The notes under the pieces: model-generated
Database searches by the model: none
What the model saw: only the letters and a program-made list of their open reading frames with translations
Told to the model about the DNA's origin: nothing
Program-made: the position numbers and the translations under genes
Source: an uncultured Lachnospiraceae bacterium
GTDB taxonomy: Bacteria > Bacillota > Clostridia > Lachnospirales > Lachnospiraceae
Assembly: GCA_910583835.1 (NCBI GenBank)
Contig: CAJTYM010000010.1
Coordinates: 25,475-89,474, forward strand
Direction of reading: 5' to 3'
Length of the DNA: 64,000 nucleotides
Part shown: in pieces, positions 52,563-61,648 of the stretch
How positions within the stretch are numbered: the stretch's first letter is position 1
Layout: each line of letters starts with the position of its first letter

Positions 52563-53496
52563 AAGCCTTTACTATTTTCTGCACCAAAGGATGCCGCACA
52601 ACGTCACTGCTTGTCAGCTGGCAAATCCCGATATCTTCTACTTTCCTCAAAACCCTCAGCGCTACATCCATGCCGGAGACGCTGCCCGGAGCCAAATCCT
52701 TCTGTGTGGCATCGCCTGTCACCACCACCTTTGAGCCGAAACCGATACGCGTCAGAAACATTTTCATCTGCGCAGGCGTGGTATTCTGAGCCTCATCCAG
52801 AATAATGAAAGCATTGTCCAAGGTCCTTCCCCTCATGTAAGCAAGTGGCGCAACCTCTATCAATCCCTTCTCCATATTCTTCTGAAAGCTGTCCGCCCCC
52901 ATAATCTGATACAAGGCATCGTACAAGGGGCGCAGGTAAGGGTCGACCTTGCTCTGTAAGTCTCCCGGCAAAAATCCCAGCTTTTCCCCCGCCTCAATGG
53001 CTGGGCGCGTGAGGATAATCCTGCTTACTTCTTCATTCTTAAACGCCGTGATTGCCATGGCCATGGCAAGATACGTCTTGCCGGTGCCCGCCGGTCCCAT
53101 GCCAAATACAATCATCTTTTCCCGAATCTCGTCCACATAACGTTTCTGCCCTAAAGTCTTGGGCTTTATCGGTTTGCCGCTAATGGTATGGCAGATTAAC
53201 TCTTTGTCAATCTCTACGATTGCCGATTCTTTCTCTTCAAATGTCAAAGAAATCGCATAATCCACATTCTGTTCTGTAATCTGGTTGCCGCGTTTCGATA
53301 ATTCAAACAGCTGTGTAAAAACACGCGCTGCTTTCTTAACATCCGCGTCTTTCCCCAGCAGCTTCAGATTATTCTCGCGAAGCGCCACGGTTACGCCAAA
53401 TGCGCGCTCTATTTTTTTCATGTATACATCAAACTGCCCAAATACATTGGCAATATGTTCCGTGGGTATATCAATTGCTTTCTCCATCAGACTCAT
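52486..53496 (-). CDS. phoH: PhoH family protein
   Basis: 336 residues. N-terminal KH-like region, then the PhoH ATPase with Walker A GMGPAGTGKTYLAMAMAI and Walker B FIILDEAQNTTPAQMKMFLTR (read in pieces). The C-terminus is a charged tail (RKGSRDKNRDRNRTHKR) that overlaps the next gene. PhoH proteins are linked to RNA metabolism and, with YbeY, to ribosome maturation. Its start overlaps yqfD by 26 bases. Confidence 0.95.
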   Translation of the reverse strand: MSLMEKAIDIPTEHIANVFGQFDVYMKKIERAFGVTVALRENNLKLLGKDADVKKAARVFTQLFELSKRGNQITEQNVDYAISLTFEEKESAIVEIDKELICHTISGKPIKPKTLGQKRYVDEIREKMIVFGMGPAGTGKTYLAMAMAITAFKNEEVSRIILTRPAIEAGEKLGFLPGDLQSKVDPYLRPLYDALYQIMGADSFQKNMEKGLIEVAPLAYMRGRTLDNAFIILDEAQNTTPAQMKMFLTRIGFGSKVVVTGDATQKDLAPGSVSGMDVALRVLRKVEDIGICQLTSSDVVRHPLVQKIVKAYEDYEKQERKGSRDKNRDRNRTHKR

Positions 53497-54733
53497 CTTC
53501 TATCTGCCCTTCCTGTGGTAGGTCTGTAATACTGGTTGCTTTCCGGATGCCTATAGGTTCAATGACTTTTAAGCTGCCGGAAGCTGTGCAGTTATGTTCA
53601 TCCGTTACTATCATAACATTATTTTCTATAATTTGTACCCCTTTTTCTGATAATTCCTTACAAAATTCTTGTAATTTTTGCTCGGCAAGCTTCTTTGCCT
53701 CCTCTTTTTTGTACCGCTTTGTTTCCATCTGATACTCTTTATGCGTTTGTTTCAAAAATACCAGCGGCAAATAGAAACTCTCTCCGATTTTGACATCATA
53801 CTCATCTGTTATAGTATCATACTTTTCAAATTTGTGCAAAAAATCTGGGAGCCAAAACTGATTTTGCAGGATTCGGATACCGTTAGAGCTGCTTTCCTCG
53901 CCGGTAAACACCTTATCCTCATATTTCAGGGAAAAGCTGTCCTGATAGGGATACGAAGTTATACCAAGGATATCCGCATCCGATACGCAGTACTGGTAAC
54001 TGGCAATTTCCTTGGCATCGTTCAATACCGGGTTTTTCCCCTCCACCAACACATCTCCCGGTTTTACCACAGCGCCTTTTTCCACCTGGGGAGTCCCCGC
54101 CCTGGTAAGGATACTGTAAATCTCCGCTTCCTTGTCCGCCACTAAATCCATCGGCGTACCGTCTTCTGACTGCTGTTTTTCGACCTGCTGGTTGGTGGCA
54201 AGATTTTCCTGGATGTCGATAATCAGCATCGTGCCGTTCAGCTTCGCCGAAGCCCAAATAATATCCTCATAGCCGGCGCGCAGTTCCTCTTCTATCTTCT
54301 CACAATCTATTTTGCTTTTTAACAGCCCATGATATACCTTTTTCTCTTCCAAAAATTTAATTATGTTGCTGTCCGTTTCATGAAGATTACCATTGACTTC
54401 GATTTTCCACACAAACAACGACATGGTATACAAGAGTGCACAGCAAATCACAATCCCGGCAAAAAAAAGCTTGCGTTTGCGGTAACGGCGCATGGCAAAC
54501 GGCAGCCCTGTCCGCTCAATAATCACCAGCTTTGTCCTTGTTTTTTTCAGAATTGGCTTCAACTGTCGAAATCCCCGCAGGCTGATGCAGAATTCATACT
54601 GGTCATCGTGATATTCCAGATTCCAAATCAGAATATTGCGGTTGCTGCAAAGATTTAAAAAGCGCTCAGGCGCATATCCGAATAGCCGGACCCGCACGTA
54701 CCCCTGAAAATATTTTACTTTATCAATCAACAA
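53471..54733 (-). CDS. yqfD: Sporulation protein YqfD
   Basis: 420 residues with a TTG start behind AAGGGGT. One membrane segment near residues 90-110 (LFFAGIVICCALLYTMSLFVW), a conserved EVNGN and an extracellular domain with GTPQVEKGAVVKPGDVLVEG. In Bacillus YqfD is a SigE-dependent protein needed for sporulation and stability of the mother cell-forespore channel. It lies between yqfC and phoH, as in Bacillus, which supports a spore-forming ancestry. Confidence 0.93.
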   Translation of the reverse strand: MLIDKVKYFQGYVRVRLFGYAPERFLNLCSNRNILIWNLEYHDDQYEFCISLRGFRQLKPILKKTRTKLVIIERTGLPFAMRRYRKRKLFFAGIVICCALLYTMSLFVWKIEVNGNLHETDSNIIKFLEEKKVYHGLLKSKIDCEKIEEELRAGYEDIIWASAKLNGTMLIIDIQENLATNQQVEKQQSEDGTPMDLVADKEAEIYSILTRAGTPQVEKGAVVKPGDVLVEGKNPVLNDAKEIASYQYCVSDADILGITSYPYQDSFSLKYEDKVFTGEESSSNGIRILQNQFWLPDFLHKFEKYDTITDEYDVKIGESFYLPLVFLKQTHKEYQMETKRYKKEEAKKLAEQKLQEFCKELSEKGVQIIENNVMIVTDEHNCTASGSLKVIEPIGIRKATSITDLPQEGQIEDESDGESN

Positions 54734-54745
54734 AATACTTACCCC

Positions 54746-55036
54746 TTATGAATCATATAATATTCCCTGAATGAATCCGGTGATTTTCATTTCCTCATTC
54801 GTATAATATTCGACCACCAGACGCTTCCCCACGATGCTGACCTGGCAGTTCTTGGTCTGCAGACGTATTTTTTCCCTGGTATAGTCGATAATGCCTTTAT
54901 AATTTTCTATCAGCACCTGGTTACGCCCCATCGCCGTTATAATCACCGCACCGTACACGATATCCCTGGGCAGTTCTAGGGACTCCACAATATTTGATTT
55001 TACCTGTGTCAGATTCTTTTTCTTCCATATTCCCAT
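54746..55036 (-). CDS. yqfC: Sporulation protein YqfC
   Basis: 96 residues. The YabP/YqfC fold is visible in ELPRDIVYGAVIITAMGRNQVLIENYKGI (read in pieces) and VSIVGKRLVVEYYTNEEM. Encoded 12 bases before yqfD. Members are expressed in the mother cell under SigE. The upstream ribosome-binding site is not obvious, so the exact start is less sure than the frame. Confidence 0.92.
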   Translation of the reverse strand: MGIWKKKNLTQVKSNIVESLELPRDIVYGAVIITAMGRNQVLIENYKGIIDYTREKIRLQTKNCQVSIVGKRLVVEYYTNEEMKITGFIQGILYDS

Positions 55037-55159
55037 AGTTAAACATATGCAGCCTCTGGTTCAGCCATGCATAGCAAAATAGAAGCTTTAAATCTTTGCG
55101 AATGGCGCGGGCTGAACTGTTGAATGCCATGCATAGCAGTTGTGAACAATGCAATATTA

Positions 55160-56479
55160 TCACAGCCTCACGCCATTGCGAATAACCCCTTTCACCATGG
55201 CAACCTCTCCCACAGGGCCAGAACTGATTTCAAAAGCGTGCACTATCTTTCCGTAAGCATCTCTTGCCTTTTGCATATCGTTTGCAAAAATTGTGGCAAG
55301 CCCTTCCCCTGGATGCACGGTATCCCCTCTCTTCTTATGCAGTAAAATGCCCACAGATAAGTCCACTTCACTGTCCTTTGTGAGGCGTCCGCCGCCCAGC
55401 ACAAGGCTTGCCAGCCCAACCTCTTCGGCAAGAATTCTGGAAACAAACCCTTCTTCCGTGTTCATGACCTGCAGTTGGATACTGCCAACCGGCAAGAGTT
55501 CCGGCTGATACACATAACGTTTATCCCCGCCCTGTGATTCTACAAATTCGGCAAACTTATCCAGCGCAGCTTTGCTTTGGATGGTCTGCTCCAACAACGC
55601 TCTTGCTTCCTCAGGCGTCTTGGCTCTGCCGGCTGCCAGAACCATCTCTGCCCCCAGGGCATAAACGACTTCCATAAAATCCTTAGGACCCAGCCCATTC
55701 AAAGAAAGAATTGCCTCTTTCACTTCCAGGGAATTGCCCACGGCATTGCCCAAAGGCTGGTCCATATCCGTTATCACCGCTGCCATCTGCTTGCCAACGC
55801 CCTCTCCAATCTGTACCATCTCCCGGGCAAGCGCAAATGCCTCTTCCTCCGTCTTCATAAAAGCTCCATTGCCGGTCTTTACGTCCAGCACGATAGCATC
55901 GGCATTGGCAGCCAATTTCTTGCTCATAATGCTGGAAGCAATCAGGGAAACCTGGTCCACGGTTGCCGTCACATCCCTGAGGGCATAGAGTTTCTTATCC
56001 GCCGGGGCAAGGTTGGCAGTCTGCCCCATAATGGCGACTTTGATTCGGTTCACGTTTTCATAGAATTGTTCCGTGGTAAGTGCGGTGGAAAACCCCGGAA
56101 AACATTCCAGCTTGTCAATTGTGCCGCCGGTATGGCCAAGCCCCCTGCCAGACATTTTCGCCACTGGAATTCCCAGCGCAGCCACCATCGGCGTCAATAC
56201 CAGGGAGGTCTTATCCCCCACGCCGCCCGTACTGTGCTTATCCACCTTAATGCCCTCTATCGCAGACAGATCCAGCACTTCCCCGCTGTCCCTCATGGCA
56301 AGCGTAAGCTGCAGCGTTTCCTGCTCATCCATGCCCTGAAAGCAGATTGCCATCATCAAGGCAGACATCTGGTAATCAGGAATCTCCCCTTTCGTATAGC
56401 CCTCCACCATGAAAGTAATTTCCTCTTTCGTCAGACATCCGCCGCGTTTCTTTTTGTTGATAATATCATACATTCTCAT
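55160..56479 (-). CDS. pdp: Pyrimidine-nucleoside phosphorylase
   Basis: 439 residues behind GGAGGAAAAA. Signature KMSGRGLGHTGGTIDKLE and DKHSTGGVGDKTSL identify the thymidine/pyrimidine-nucleoside phosphorylase family; LDVKTGNGAFM and HPGEGLATIF are conserved. It splits uridine and thymidine to base and sugar 1-phosphate. The upstream Xre-type regulator overlaps it by four bases, which is unusual for this gene and suggests co-expression. Confidence 0.95.
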   Translation of the reverse strand: MRMYDIINKKKRGGCLTKEEITFMVEGYTKGEIPDYQMSALMMAICFQGMDEQETLQLTLAMRDSGEVLDLSAIEGIKVDKHSTGGVGDKTSLVLTPMVAALGIPVAKMSGRGLGHTGGTIDKLECFPGFSTALTTEQFYENVNRIKVAIMGQTANLAPADKKLYALRDVTATVDQVSLIASSIMSKKLAANADAIVLDVKTGNGAFMKTEEEAFALAREMVQIGEGVGKQMAAVITDMDQPLGNAVGNSLEVKEAILSLNGLGPKDFMEVVYALGAEMVLAAGRAKTPEEARALLEQTIQSKAALDKFAEFVESQGGDKRYVYQPELLPVGSIQLQVMNTEEGFVSRILAEEVGLASLVLGGGRLTKDSEVDLSVGILLHKKRGDTVHPGEGLATIFANDMQKARDAYGKIVHAFEISSGPVGEVAMVKGVIRNGVRL

Positions 56480-56673
56480 AATTTTTCCTCCAAAAGGTCC
56501 TCCATTGCCACACCGAGCGTCTTTGCCAATTTATATATAGTTTCTGCCGTGCATTTTTCAATTCTCGTTTTTCCCTTTACTATATCTGACAGCGTAGTAT
56601 ATGGTACATGGCTTTCTTTCGCACACTGATAAACTGAAAGCTGCTTTTCCTTTAACAGTCCCATCAATTCCAT
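56476..56673 (-). CDS. Small Xre-family helix-turn-helix regulator
   Basis: 65 residues. Helix-turn-helix core: LSVYQCAKESHVPYTTLSDIVKGKTRIEKCTAETIYKLAKTLGV (read in pieces). Nearly the whole protein is the DNA-binding domain, so it resembles an antitoxin or a small repressor. The stop overlaps the start of the nucleoside phosphorylase gene (ATGA). It may autoregulate the pair; no toxin gene is seen. Confidence 0.88.
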   Translation of the reverse strand: MELMGLLKEKQLSVYQCAKESHVPYTTLSDIVKGKTRIEKCTAETIYKLAKTLGVAMEDLLEEKL

Positions 56674-56749
56674 TTCTCATTTCTCCATTTGGTTGATTCT
56701 TTTACTATCAATTATAACGGTACATCGTAACAGTGTCAAGAAATATAAA

Positions 56750-56789
56750 AACCCTTGCAAACAGCGTACCTACGCCATTCACAAGAGTT
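56750..56789 (-). terminator. Rho-independent terminator of cysK
   Basis: On the minus strand AACTCTTG and CAAGGGTT close a stem around GCGTA-GG-TACGC, followed by TTTATA. It lies 36 bases after the cysK stop. Confidence 0.65.
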
Positions 56790-56824
56790 CCTCCACAAAT
56801 GTCAGTTAATTAATATCAGGATAA

Positions 56825-57757
56825 CTAATCAAATAATTCTGTTGACAGATATCTGTCCCCGGAATCGGGAAGCAATACCACGATTGTTTTTCCTTTATTT
56901 TCTGGTCTGACCGCTAAAAGCGTAGCCGCTTTTAATGCCGCGCCAGACGAAATTCCCACTAAAACACCTTCGCTGTGTGCAAATGCCCTTCCTTCTGCAA
57001 ATGCATCTTCATTTTTAACAGCAATGATTTCATCGTAAATTTCTGTATTTAAAATATCTGGCACAAATCCTGCACCAATTCCCTGAATCTTGTGTGGTCC
57101 CGGTGTGCCTTTTCCCAGCACCTGGCTGTCCGCCGGCTCTACTGCCACGATTCTTACATCTGGATTTTGCTCCTTAAGATACTCTCCGACACCAGTAATC
57201 GTTCCGCCTGTTCCAACTCCGGCCACAAAAATATCTACATTTCCATCTGTCTGCTCCCAGATTTCCGGACCTGTTGTTACTTTATGAACTGCAGGATTTG
57301 CCGGATTCACAAACTGCCCCAGTATCACTGCCCCTGCAATCTCTTTCTGCAGTTCTTCTGCTTTGGCAATTGCACCTTTCATGCCTTTTGCACCTTCTGT
57401 CAGAACCAGTTCAGCGCCATATGCTTTTAAAAGCTTCCTTCTCTCTATGCTCATGGTATCCGGCAATGTCAGGATTGCCCGGTATCCCTTTGCCGCTGCA
57501 ACTGCTGCCAGACCGATTCCTGTGTTGCCGCTGGTTGGCTCAATAATGGTGGCGCCCCCCTTTAAAATCCCTTTCTTTTCTGCATCTTCTATCATAGCAA
57601 GCGCAATGCGGTCCTTCACGGAACCTGCCGGATTCAGATACTCCAGCTTCGCAAGAATCACAGCATCTGTCGCTCCTGCCTGCCTGCTGTATTGATTCAG
57701 TTTCAATAATGGGGTCCTGCCAATCAGTTCCAATGCATTTTCTTTTATTTCGCTCAT
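56825..57757 (-). CDS. cysK: Cysteine synthase A (O-acetylserine sulfhydrylase)
   Basis: 310 residues. PLP-binding Lys in NPAGSVKDRIAL, substrate loop EPTSGNTGIGLA, phosphate-binding GVGTGGTITGVG and VGISSGAALKA are all present. It makes cysteine from O-acetylserine and sulfide. Single-gene unit with its own consensus promoter and terminator. ATG follows AGGAAAGAAGG. Confidence 0.97.
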   Translation of the reverse strand: MSEIKENALELIGRTPLLKLNQYSRQAGATDAVILAKLEYLNPAGSVKDRIALAMIEDAEKKGILKGGATIIEPTSGNTGIGLAAVAAAKGYRAILTLPDTMSIERRKLLKAYGAELVLTEGAKGMKGAIAKAEELQKEIAGAVILGQFVNPANPAVHKVTTGPEIWEQTDGNVDIFVAGVGTGGTITGVGEYLKEQNPDVRIVAVEPADSQVLGKGTPGPHKIQGIGAGFVPDILNTEIYDEIIAVKNEDAFAEGRAFAHSEGVLVGISSGAALKAATLLAVRPENKGKTIVVLLPDSGDRYLSTELFD

Positions 57758-57805
57758 AACATTGCCTTCTTTCCTATTTGTATGGTAGGTTTATATGTTG
57801 CTATT

Positions 57806-57834
57806 ATTATAGGCATATAATCTTTCTTTGTCAA
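57806..57834 (-). promoter_or_regulatory. Consensus promoter of cysK
   Basis: On the minus strand TTGACA (57829-57834), exactly 17 bases, then TATAAT (57806-57811): a perfect sigma-A consensus about 50 bases before the cysK start. Confidence 0.85.
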
Positions 57835-57992
57835 TACTTTCTCTTAATGTTTCCTAAAATCCGCCATTATTTTTTTGAAATCCAAACCAGAATGTTTCGT
57901 TTTCAAGCCAGACACACCACAGTCAAATACCCCGCAGCAAGCTACGGGACATGTAATTTTCCCAAAACACCTTAATACTTTAAGTTCTTTAC

Positions 57993-58226
57993 CTATTTAT
58001 TGACTGTCTTCTGGGATGGCACATCGTAGAAATTGCGCCCTTTCATCCATTTTGTCTTAGCTGAAATCTGCGCCCTTGTTTTTAAATGTTTTCCGCTGCT
58101 TCCAAGACCGCTGCTGATGGATGTGGAAAATGGAATCACTGTTTTCTTCTTCAGGCTTACATTTTCTACAAGGCTGTAAACAATGTGTGGCGCTTCGCCC
58201 CACCATATCGGGTATTCTTCTGTCAA
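57993..58226 (-). pseudogene. Flavodoxin C-terminal remnant
   Basis: 77 residues from a TTG. EYPIWWGEAPHIVYSLVE, KTVIPFSTSISSGLGSSGKHL and the final WMKGRNF match the second half of flavodoxin-like proteins of gut Clostridia. The FMN phosphate-binding N-terminal half is missing, and upstream DNA is AT-rich without a continuation. Probably the leftover of a flavodoxin gene cut by insertion or deletion at the edge of the accessory region. Confidence 0.65.
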
Positions 58227-58331
58227 GTAGGGACTAAAAAAATTTATTTTTTTGCTTACATTATATCATTAAATCCCACAATAGAAAGTAGCATAAATAA
58301 TTATATAGTTACAACCTAAAGATTAATGATA

Positions 58332-58544
58332 TTAAGAAGCAATTTCTTTCACTAATCTTACTTTACCTCTGCTATCATTTCTAATGCCTATTCCGATTTC
58401 GTTTTCACGCTCTAAGCAAATTATACAAAATCTTGCATATAAAGTAATAGAATTGCCCCATTTCTTACAACTTTCCAATTCTGTATCACTGCTTCGATTC
58501 CCATTTTCTATGAGATTATACCAAATAACTCTAATCAGTATCAT
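58332..58544 (-). CDS. Small ORF of unknown function, possibly a gene fragment
   Basis: 70 residues (ESCKKWGNSITLYARFC and EIGIGIRNDSRGKVRLV are its most structured parts). No signal peptide, no clear ribosome-binding site, no recognised domain. Lies in AT-rich DNA between the flavodoxin remnant and the patatin gene. May be a remnant rather than an active gene. Confidence 0.35.
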   Translation of the reverse strand: MILIRVIWYNLIENGNRSSDTELESCKKWGNSITLYARFCIICLERENEIGIGIRNDSRGKVRLVKEIAS

Positions 58545-58633
58545 ATTTTTTTAATTCAATATAGCTCCCTTCACAGTTATTTTTTACAGTTTCTTTCTTT
58601 GAGCAGAATTTATATAATAGTCAGGATAAAAAA

Positions 58634-58650
58634 GGACTGCCACGCAGTCC
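58634..58650 (-). terminator. Rho-independent terminator of the ATPase-patatin unit
   Basis: On the minus strand GGACTGC-GTG-GCAGTCC followed by six T. It lies 72 bases after the patatin stop and is a textbook intrinsic terminator. Confidence 0.85.
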
Positions 58651-58721
58651 AATAAATTTACAGTATTTTATATATTTTTAACTATCTAACAAAGCAAACA
58701 ATATTTTTATCATAATCCATA

Positions 58722-59576
58722 CTATTCATCTAAATATTCTAGCATCTTCGGGAGTAATATCCTTGCGTCTTCTTTTCCTTCCAAATATAAGAGTCTTAAC
58801 TTATCTTGATTACGTTCAACACGTTTTACTTTCAATGTTGTTTTAGGTTGTATAACAAAAACCTTTCCTTTTTTTTCCAACTTCTCAATTTGTTTTAATA
58901 GAGTATTATATCTATCTGGCATTGTGCATAATTTTTTTACCAAATTTGGGTAATTTCTATAATATACTTTAAATAATTGATTCAGCATTATGTTCCCTCT
59001 GCTTTGATATCCCTTTGGTCTTGTTAAAATAATTACTATTTTTTCATATCCATCTTCTCGTGCCTTTTTTATAGGAATTGCATTTGCAACTCCCCCATCT
59101 ATATATGGTACGCCATCTATAAATGCTAATTTAGATAAAATGGGTAATGTACTAGATGCCCTTAAAACTTCTATTAACTCCTCATAAGTATGACGCTCAA
59201 AAAATTCCTGCTTCCCTGTAATACAATTTGTAGCACCTATTATATATTGCTGCTTTGAATTCATAAACGCCTTTTCATTATATGGCATCCACTCTTTTGT
59301 AGGTTCTCCAAATAAGAAATCAAAATTAAAAATACTTCCTTCTTTTAACAAATGCCAAAGTCCTATATATCTTTTATCATTCACATAGTCAATATTTACC
59401 CTTGCCGATCTTCCAATCTGTCCAGATATATAATTTCCTGCATTCAAAGCCCCTGCTGAAACCCCCAACACGTATTCAAAATTAATTTTATTTTCCATAA
59501 ATACATCAAGTACACCTGCTGCATATACACTTCTCAATGCACCTCCCTCCAAAACTAATGCACTTTTTGAAATCAT
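58722..59576 (-). CDS. Patatin-like phospholipase
   Basis: 284 residues. The oxyanion loop EGGALRSVYAAG (residues 10-21), nucleophile elbow GVSAG (Ser40) and catalytic Asp160 in YIDGGVA are intact, so it should be an active serine lipid hydrolase. The C-terminal part (LKVKRVERNQDKLRLLY) resembles YjjU-type bacterial patatins. No signal peptide: it acts in the cytoplasm or at the inner face of the membrane. The start overlaps the stop of the ATPase gene (ATGA), so the two are translated together. Very AT-rich compared with the neighbouring housekeeping genes. Confidence 0.92.
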   Translation of the reverse strand: MISKSALVLEGGALRSVYAAGVLDVFMENKINFEYVLGVSAGALNAGNYISGQIGRSARVNIDYVNDKRYIGLWHLLKEGSIFNFDFLFGEPTKEWMPYNEKAFMNSKQQYIIGATNCITGKQEFFERHTYEELIEVLRASSTLPILSKLAFIDGVPYIDGGVANAIPIKKAREDGYEKIVIILTRPKGYQSRGNIMLNQLFKVYYRNYPNLVKKLCTMPDRYNTLLKQIEKLEKKGKVFVIQPKTTLKVKRVERNQDKLRLLYLEGKEDARILLPKMLEYLDE

Positions 59577-61411
59577 ATTTTCATTCTCCTTCCACCATAT
59601 AATGTTTTTCCGACAATAGCATGAATATAACTTCTATTGATATGATTCACGATTCCCATTAACATATAAATACCATACAATGCGAACAAGGGTAATGCTA
59701 ATTTAATACTGTCTTGCGTATATATAGGAAAAGCAACTCCTAATAATACAACAATAAATCCTATACCAGAAAATACACCGCATCTTGTCCTAAAAAAAGT
59801 TTTTTCTTCCTCTCTTATATTACAACAAATGCAGCCCATAACAATACCAACTACACATATTTCAATTCCTAAACTTATTGCCCAATAATCCATAAACACA
59901 AAAGGAATCATACAAGATATCATCCCAACAATAACACCAATAATATAACGCCATTTATATATACACAAAAAATGATAATAGTAATTATACATATAATAAA
60001 TTGATTCTCCCACCATCAGGTTAATAGCCACATGCATCCAATATGTTTGCTCTCCATCAACTTTATTAGTTAATGTACGCAAATTAGCTGACATAATAAT
60101 AAACATCATAAAATAAAGCCCTATATCAAGATAATTCTTATTTTTTACTTCCAAAAACCTCTGACATACTTTATTTGTATATTTCTTCCACGATGTATTT
60201 TCGTCAACTTTTCCCCTATGAACCTGACAATTAACGTTGTAATACTTTACATTATTTCGTATATCTGGTTCAATCTGTTCCATGCATAATTTTTCAAAAA
60301 GTTGAATAAAGTAATCATGGAAGATTTCATAGTGCTCTGTCAATTCAGAACGTTCATTTTCATTATCTTTTACTTTCTTAATCCACCCCTGTTTTCGTAA
60401 AAACCTGACGGTTTCTCTAACCTTATTTTCATGCTCTATAGCAATATTTTGAAAATCTTTCATTTCATTTATATAATGACCTTTATGATCCTGACATAGC
60501 AAATACAAAATTACATATGCTATTTCTGAAAATTCATAATTCTCCAATTGAACCTTTAGATAATCCTTAATTACGTTGTCATAATCATAAGCATATTTTT
60601 CTAACTGTTCTTCTACATAATCTTCTTCCATACATTGAATTTCTTTTCCTAAATATGATAGTTGTATCAAAGAAATTTTATTATTTTCTGCATCCAACAA
60701 TATTTTGGAATAAAGGCTATGCTCCCTAAGATTTTTCTGGGTATCCCTTGCTAAACGTTGCAGATAACCTTCAATTGCAACTAATTCTTCCTTTTTGTAA
60801 TCCAACCATACAAAATGTATTGTATCATCAAACCCAAATAATTTATATACATCACCTACATATTCTTTACGTACAGAAATTATAATCTTCTTTCCAGTTA
60901 AACTTTTTAATATCTGAATATTTTGTAATATATTATCAAACCATAAAGCCCTCTCAAATTGATCTAAAATGATATACTCTTTACCATTCATATTGTCGGG
61001 TTTTAAATCGAAGAAATAGTTATTTTCCTCAAAATCGTATTTTATATCATTTTCTTTAAAATGTTGCATTAACTGATTTAACAGATACGTCTTTCCAATT
61101 CCGCTTTCACCTGTCAAAAAAACAATTCCATCTTTATCAATTATCTCTTTAAACCAATTTTTTCTTTCTATACAAATTTCTTTTAAGACTCTTTCTACAT
61201 TTTCTGTATTTGTGTTTTTATTATTGTTATAAAAAGAAAAACCAAGGAAAGCAGCAATTGTTAATACATTCGCCACTATTGATATAATTAAATTTAATTC
61301 TACAAAATATGAAAATACAAATAATAATATGTTACAACCAATAAACGCTATAAAAACAACATTGTTATACTCGTCCAGATAAAACTTCCTTTTACGCTTT
61401 TTCCCTTTCAT
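59573..61411 (-). CDS. Membrane-anchored STAND-like P-loop ATPase
   Basis: 612 residues. Two membrane segments at about 17-36 and 41-61 are followed by a P-loop ATPase: Walker A GESGIGKT (101-108), Walker B EYIILDQFERAL (Asp150), IIISVRKEY sensor-like strand (176-184). A helical and winged-helix region runs to about 350, with the STAND-like HYEIFHDYFIQLF at 360-372. Residues about 428-594 hold five or six further membrane segments. STAND ATPases are molecular switches; coupling to a phospholipase suggests a sensor-effector pair. Start ATG follows GAGGGGGA. Not assignable to a named system. Confidence 0.8.
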   Translation of the reverse strand: MKGKKRKRKFYLDEYNNVVFIAFIGCNILLFVFSYFVELNLIISIVANVLTIAAFLGFSFYNNNKNTNTENVERVLKEICIERKNWFKEIIDKDGIVFLTGESGIGKTYLLNQLMQHFKENDIKYDFEENNYFFDLKPDNMNGKEYIILDQFERALWFDNILQNIQILKSLTGKKIIISVRKEYVGDVYKLFGFDDTIHFVWLDYKKEELVAIEGYLQRLARDTQKNLREHSLYSKILLDAENNKISLIQLSYLGKEIQCMEEDYVEEQLEKYAYDYDNVIKDYLKVQLENYEFSEIAYVILYLLCQDHKGHYINEMKDFQNIAIEHENKVRETVRFLRKQGWIKKVKDNENERSELTEHYEIFHDYFIQLFEKLCMEQIEPDIRNNVKYYNVNCQVHRGKVDENTSWKKYTNKVCQRFLEVKNKNYLDIGLYFMMFIIMSANLRTLTNKVDGEQTYWMHVAINLMVGESIYYMYNYYYHFLCIYKWRYIIGVIVGMISCMIPFVFMDYWAISLGIEICVVGIVMGCICCNIREEEKTFFRTRCGVFSGIGFIVVLLGVAFPIYTQDSIKLALPLFALYGIYMLMGIVNHINRSYIHAIVGKTLYGGRRMKI

Positions 61412-61453
61412 AGTAAAATCCCCCTCACAAGTCTCTACCCAAATTAATTCTTA

Positions 61454-61648
61454 TCAAGCAGTTTTTATTACATTTTGATTTATTCTCTTTTTACAATAAA
61501 CACCATAAACTTTCGACCATAGATTAAATGACTCCAATTCATACTTTAAACAATCACCCAATTTTTCAAAAGCACAGCCCCCACTTATGAACTGTATATC
61601 ATCTCTAAACCAAACTTCTTGATAAAACTGTAAATCCATCTTCAACAC
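61454..61648 (-). CDS. Small ORF upstream of the ATPase-patatin unit
   Basis: 64 residues (ATG alternative at 61639). Contains SGGCAFEKLGDCLKYELESF and a basic C-terminus. No recognised family, weak ribosome-binding site. It ends 42 bases before the ATPase and could be a short leader gene or a fragment. Confidence 0.35.
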   Translation of the reverse strand: MLKMDLQFYQEVWFRDDIQFISGGCAFEKLGDCLKYELESFNLWSKVYGVYCKKRINQNVIKTA

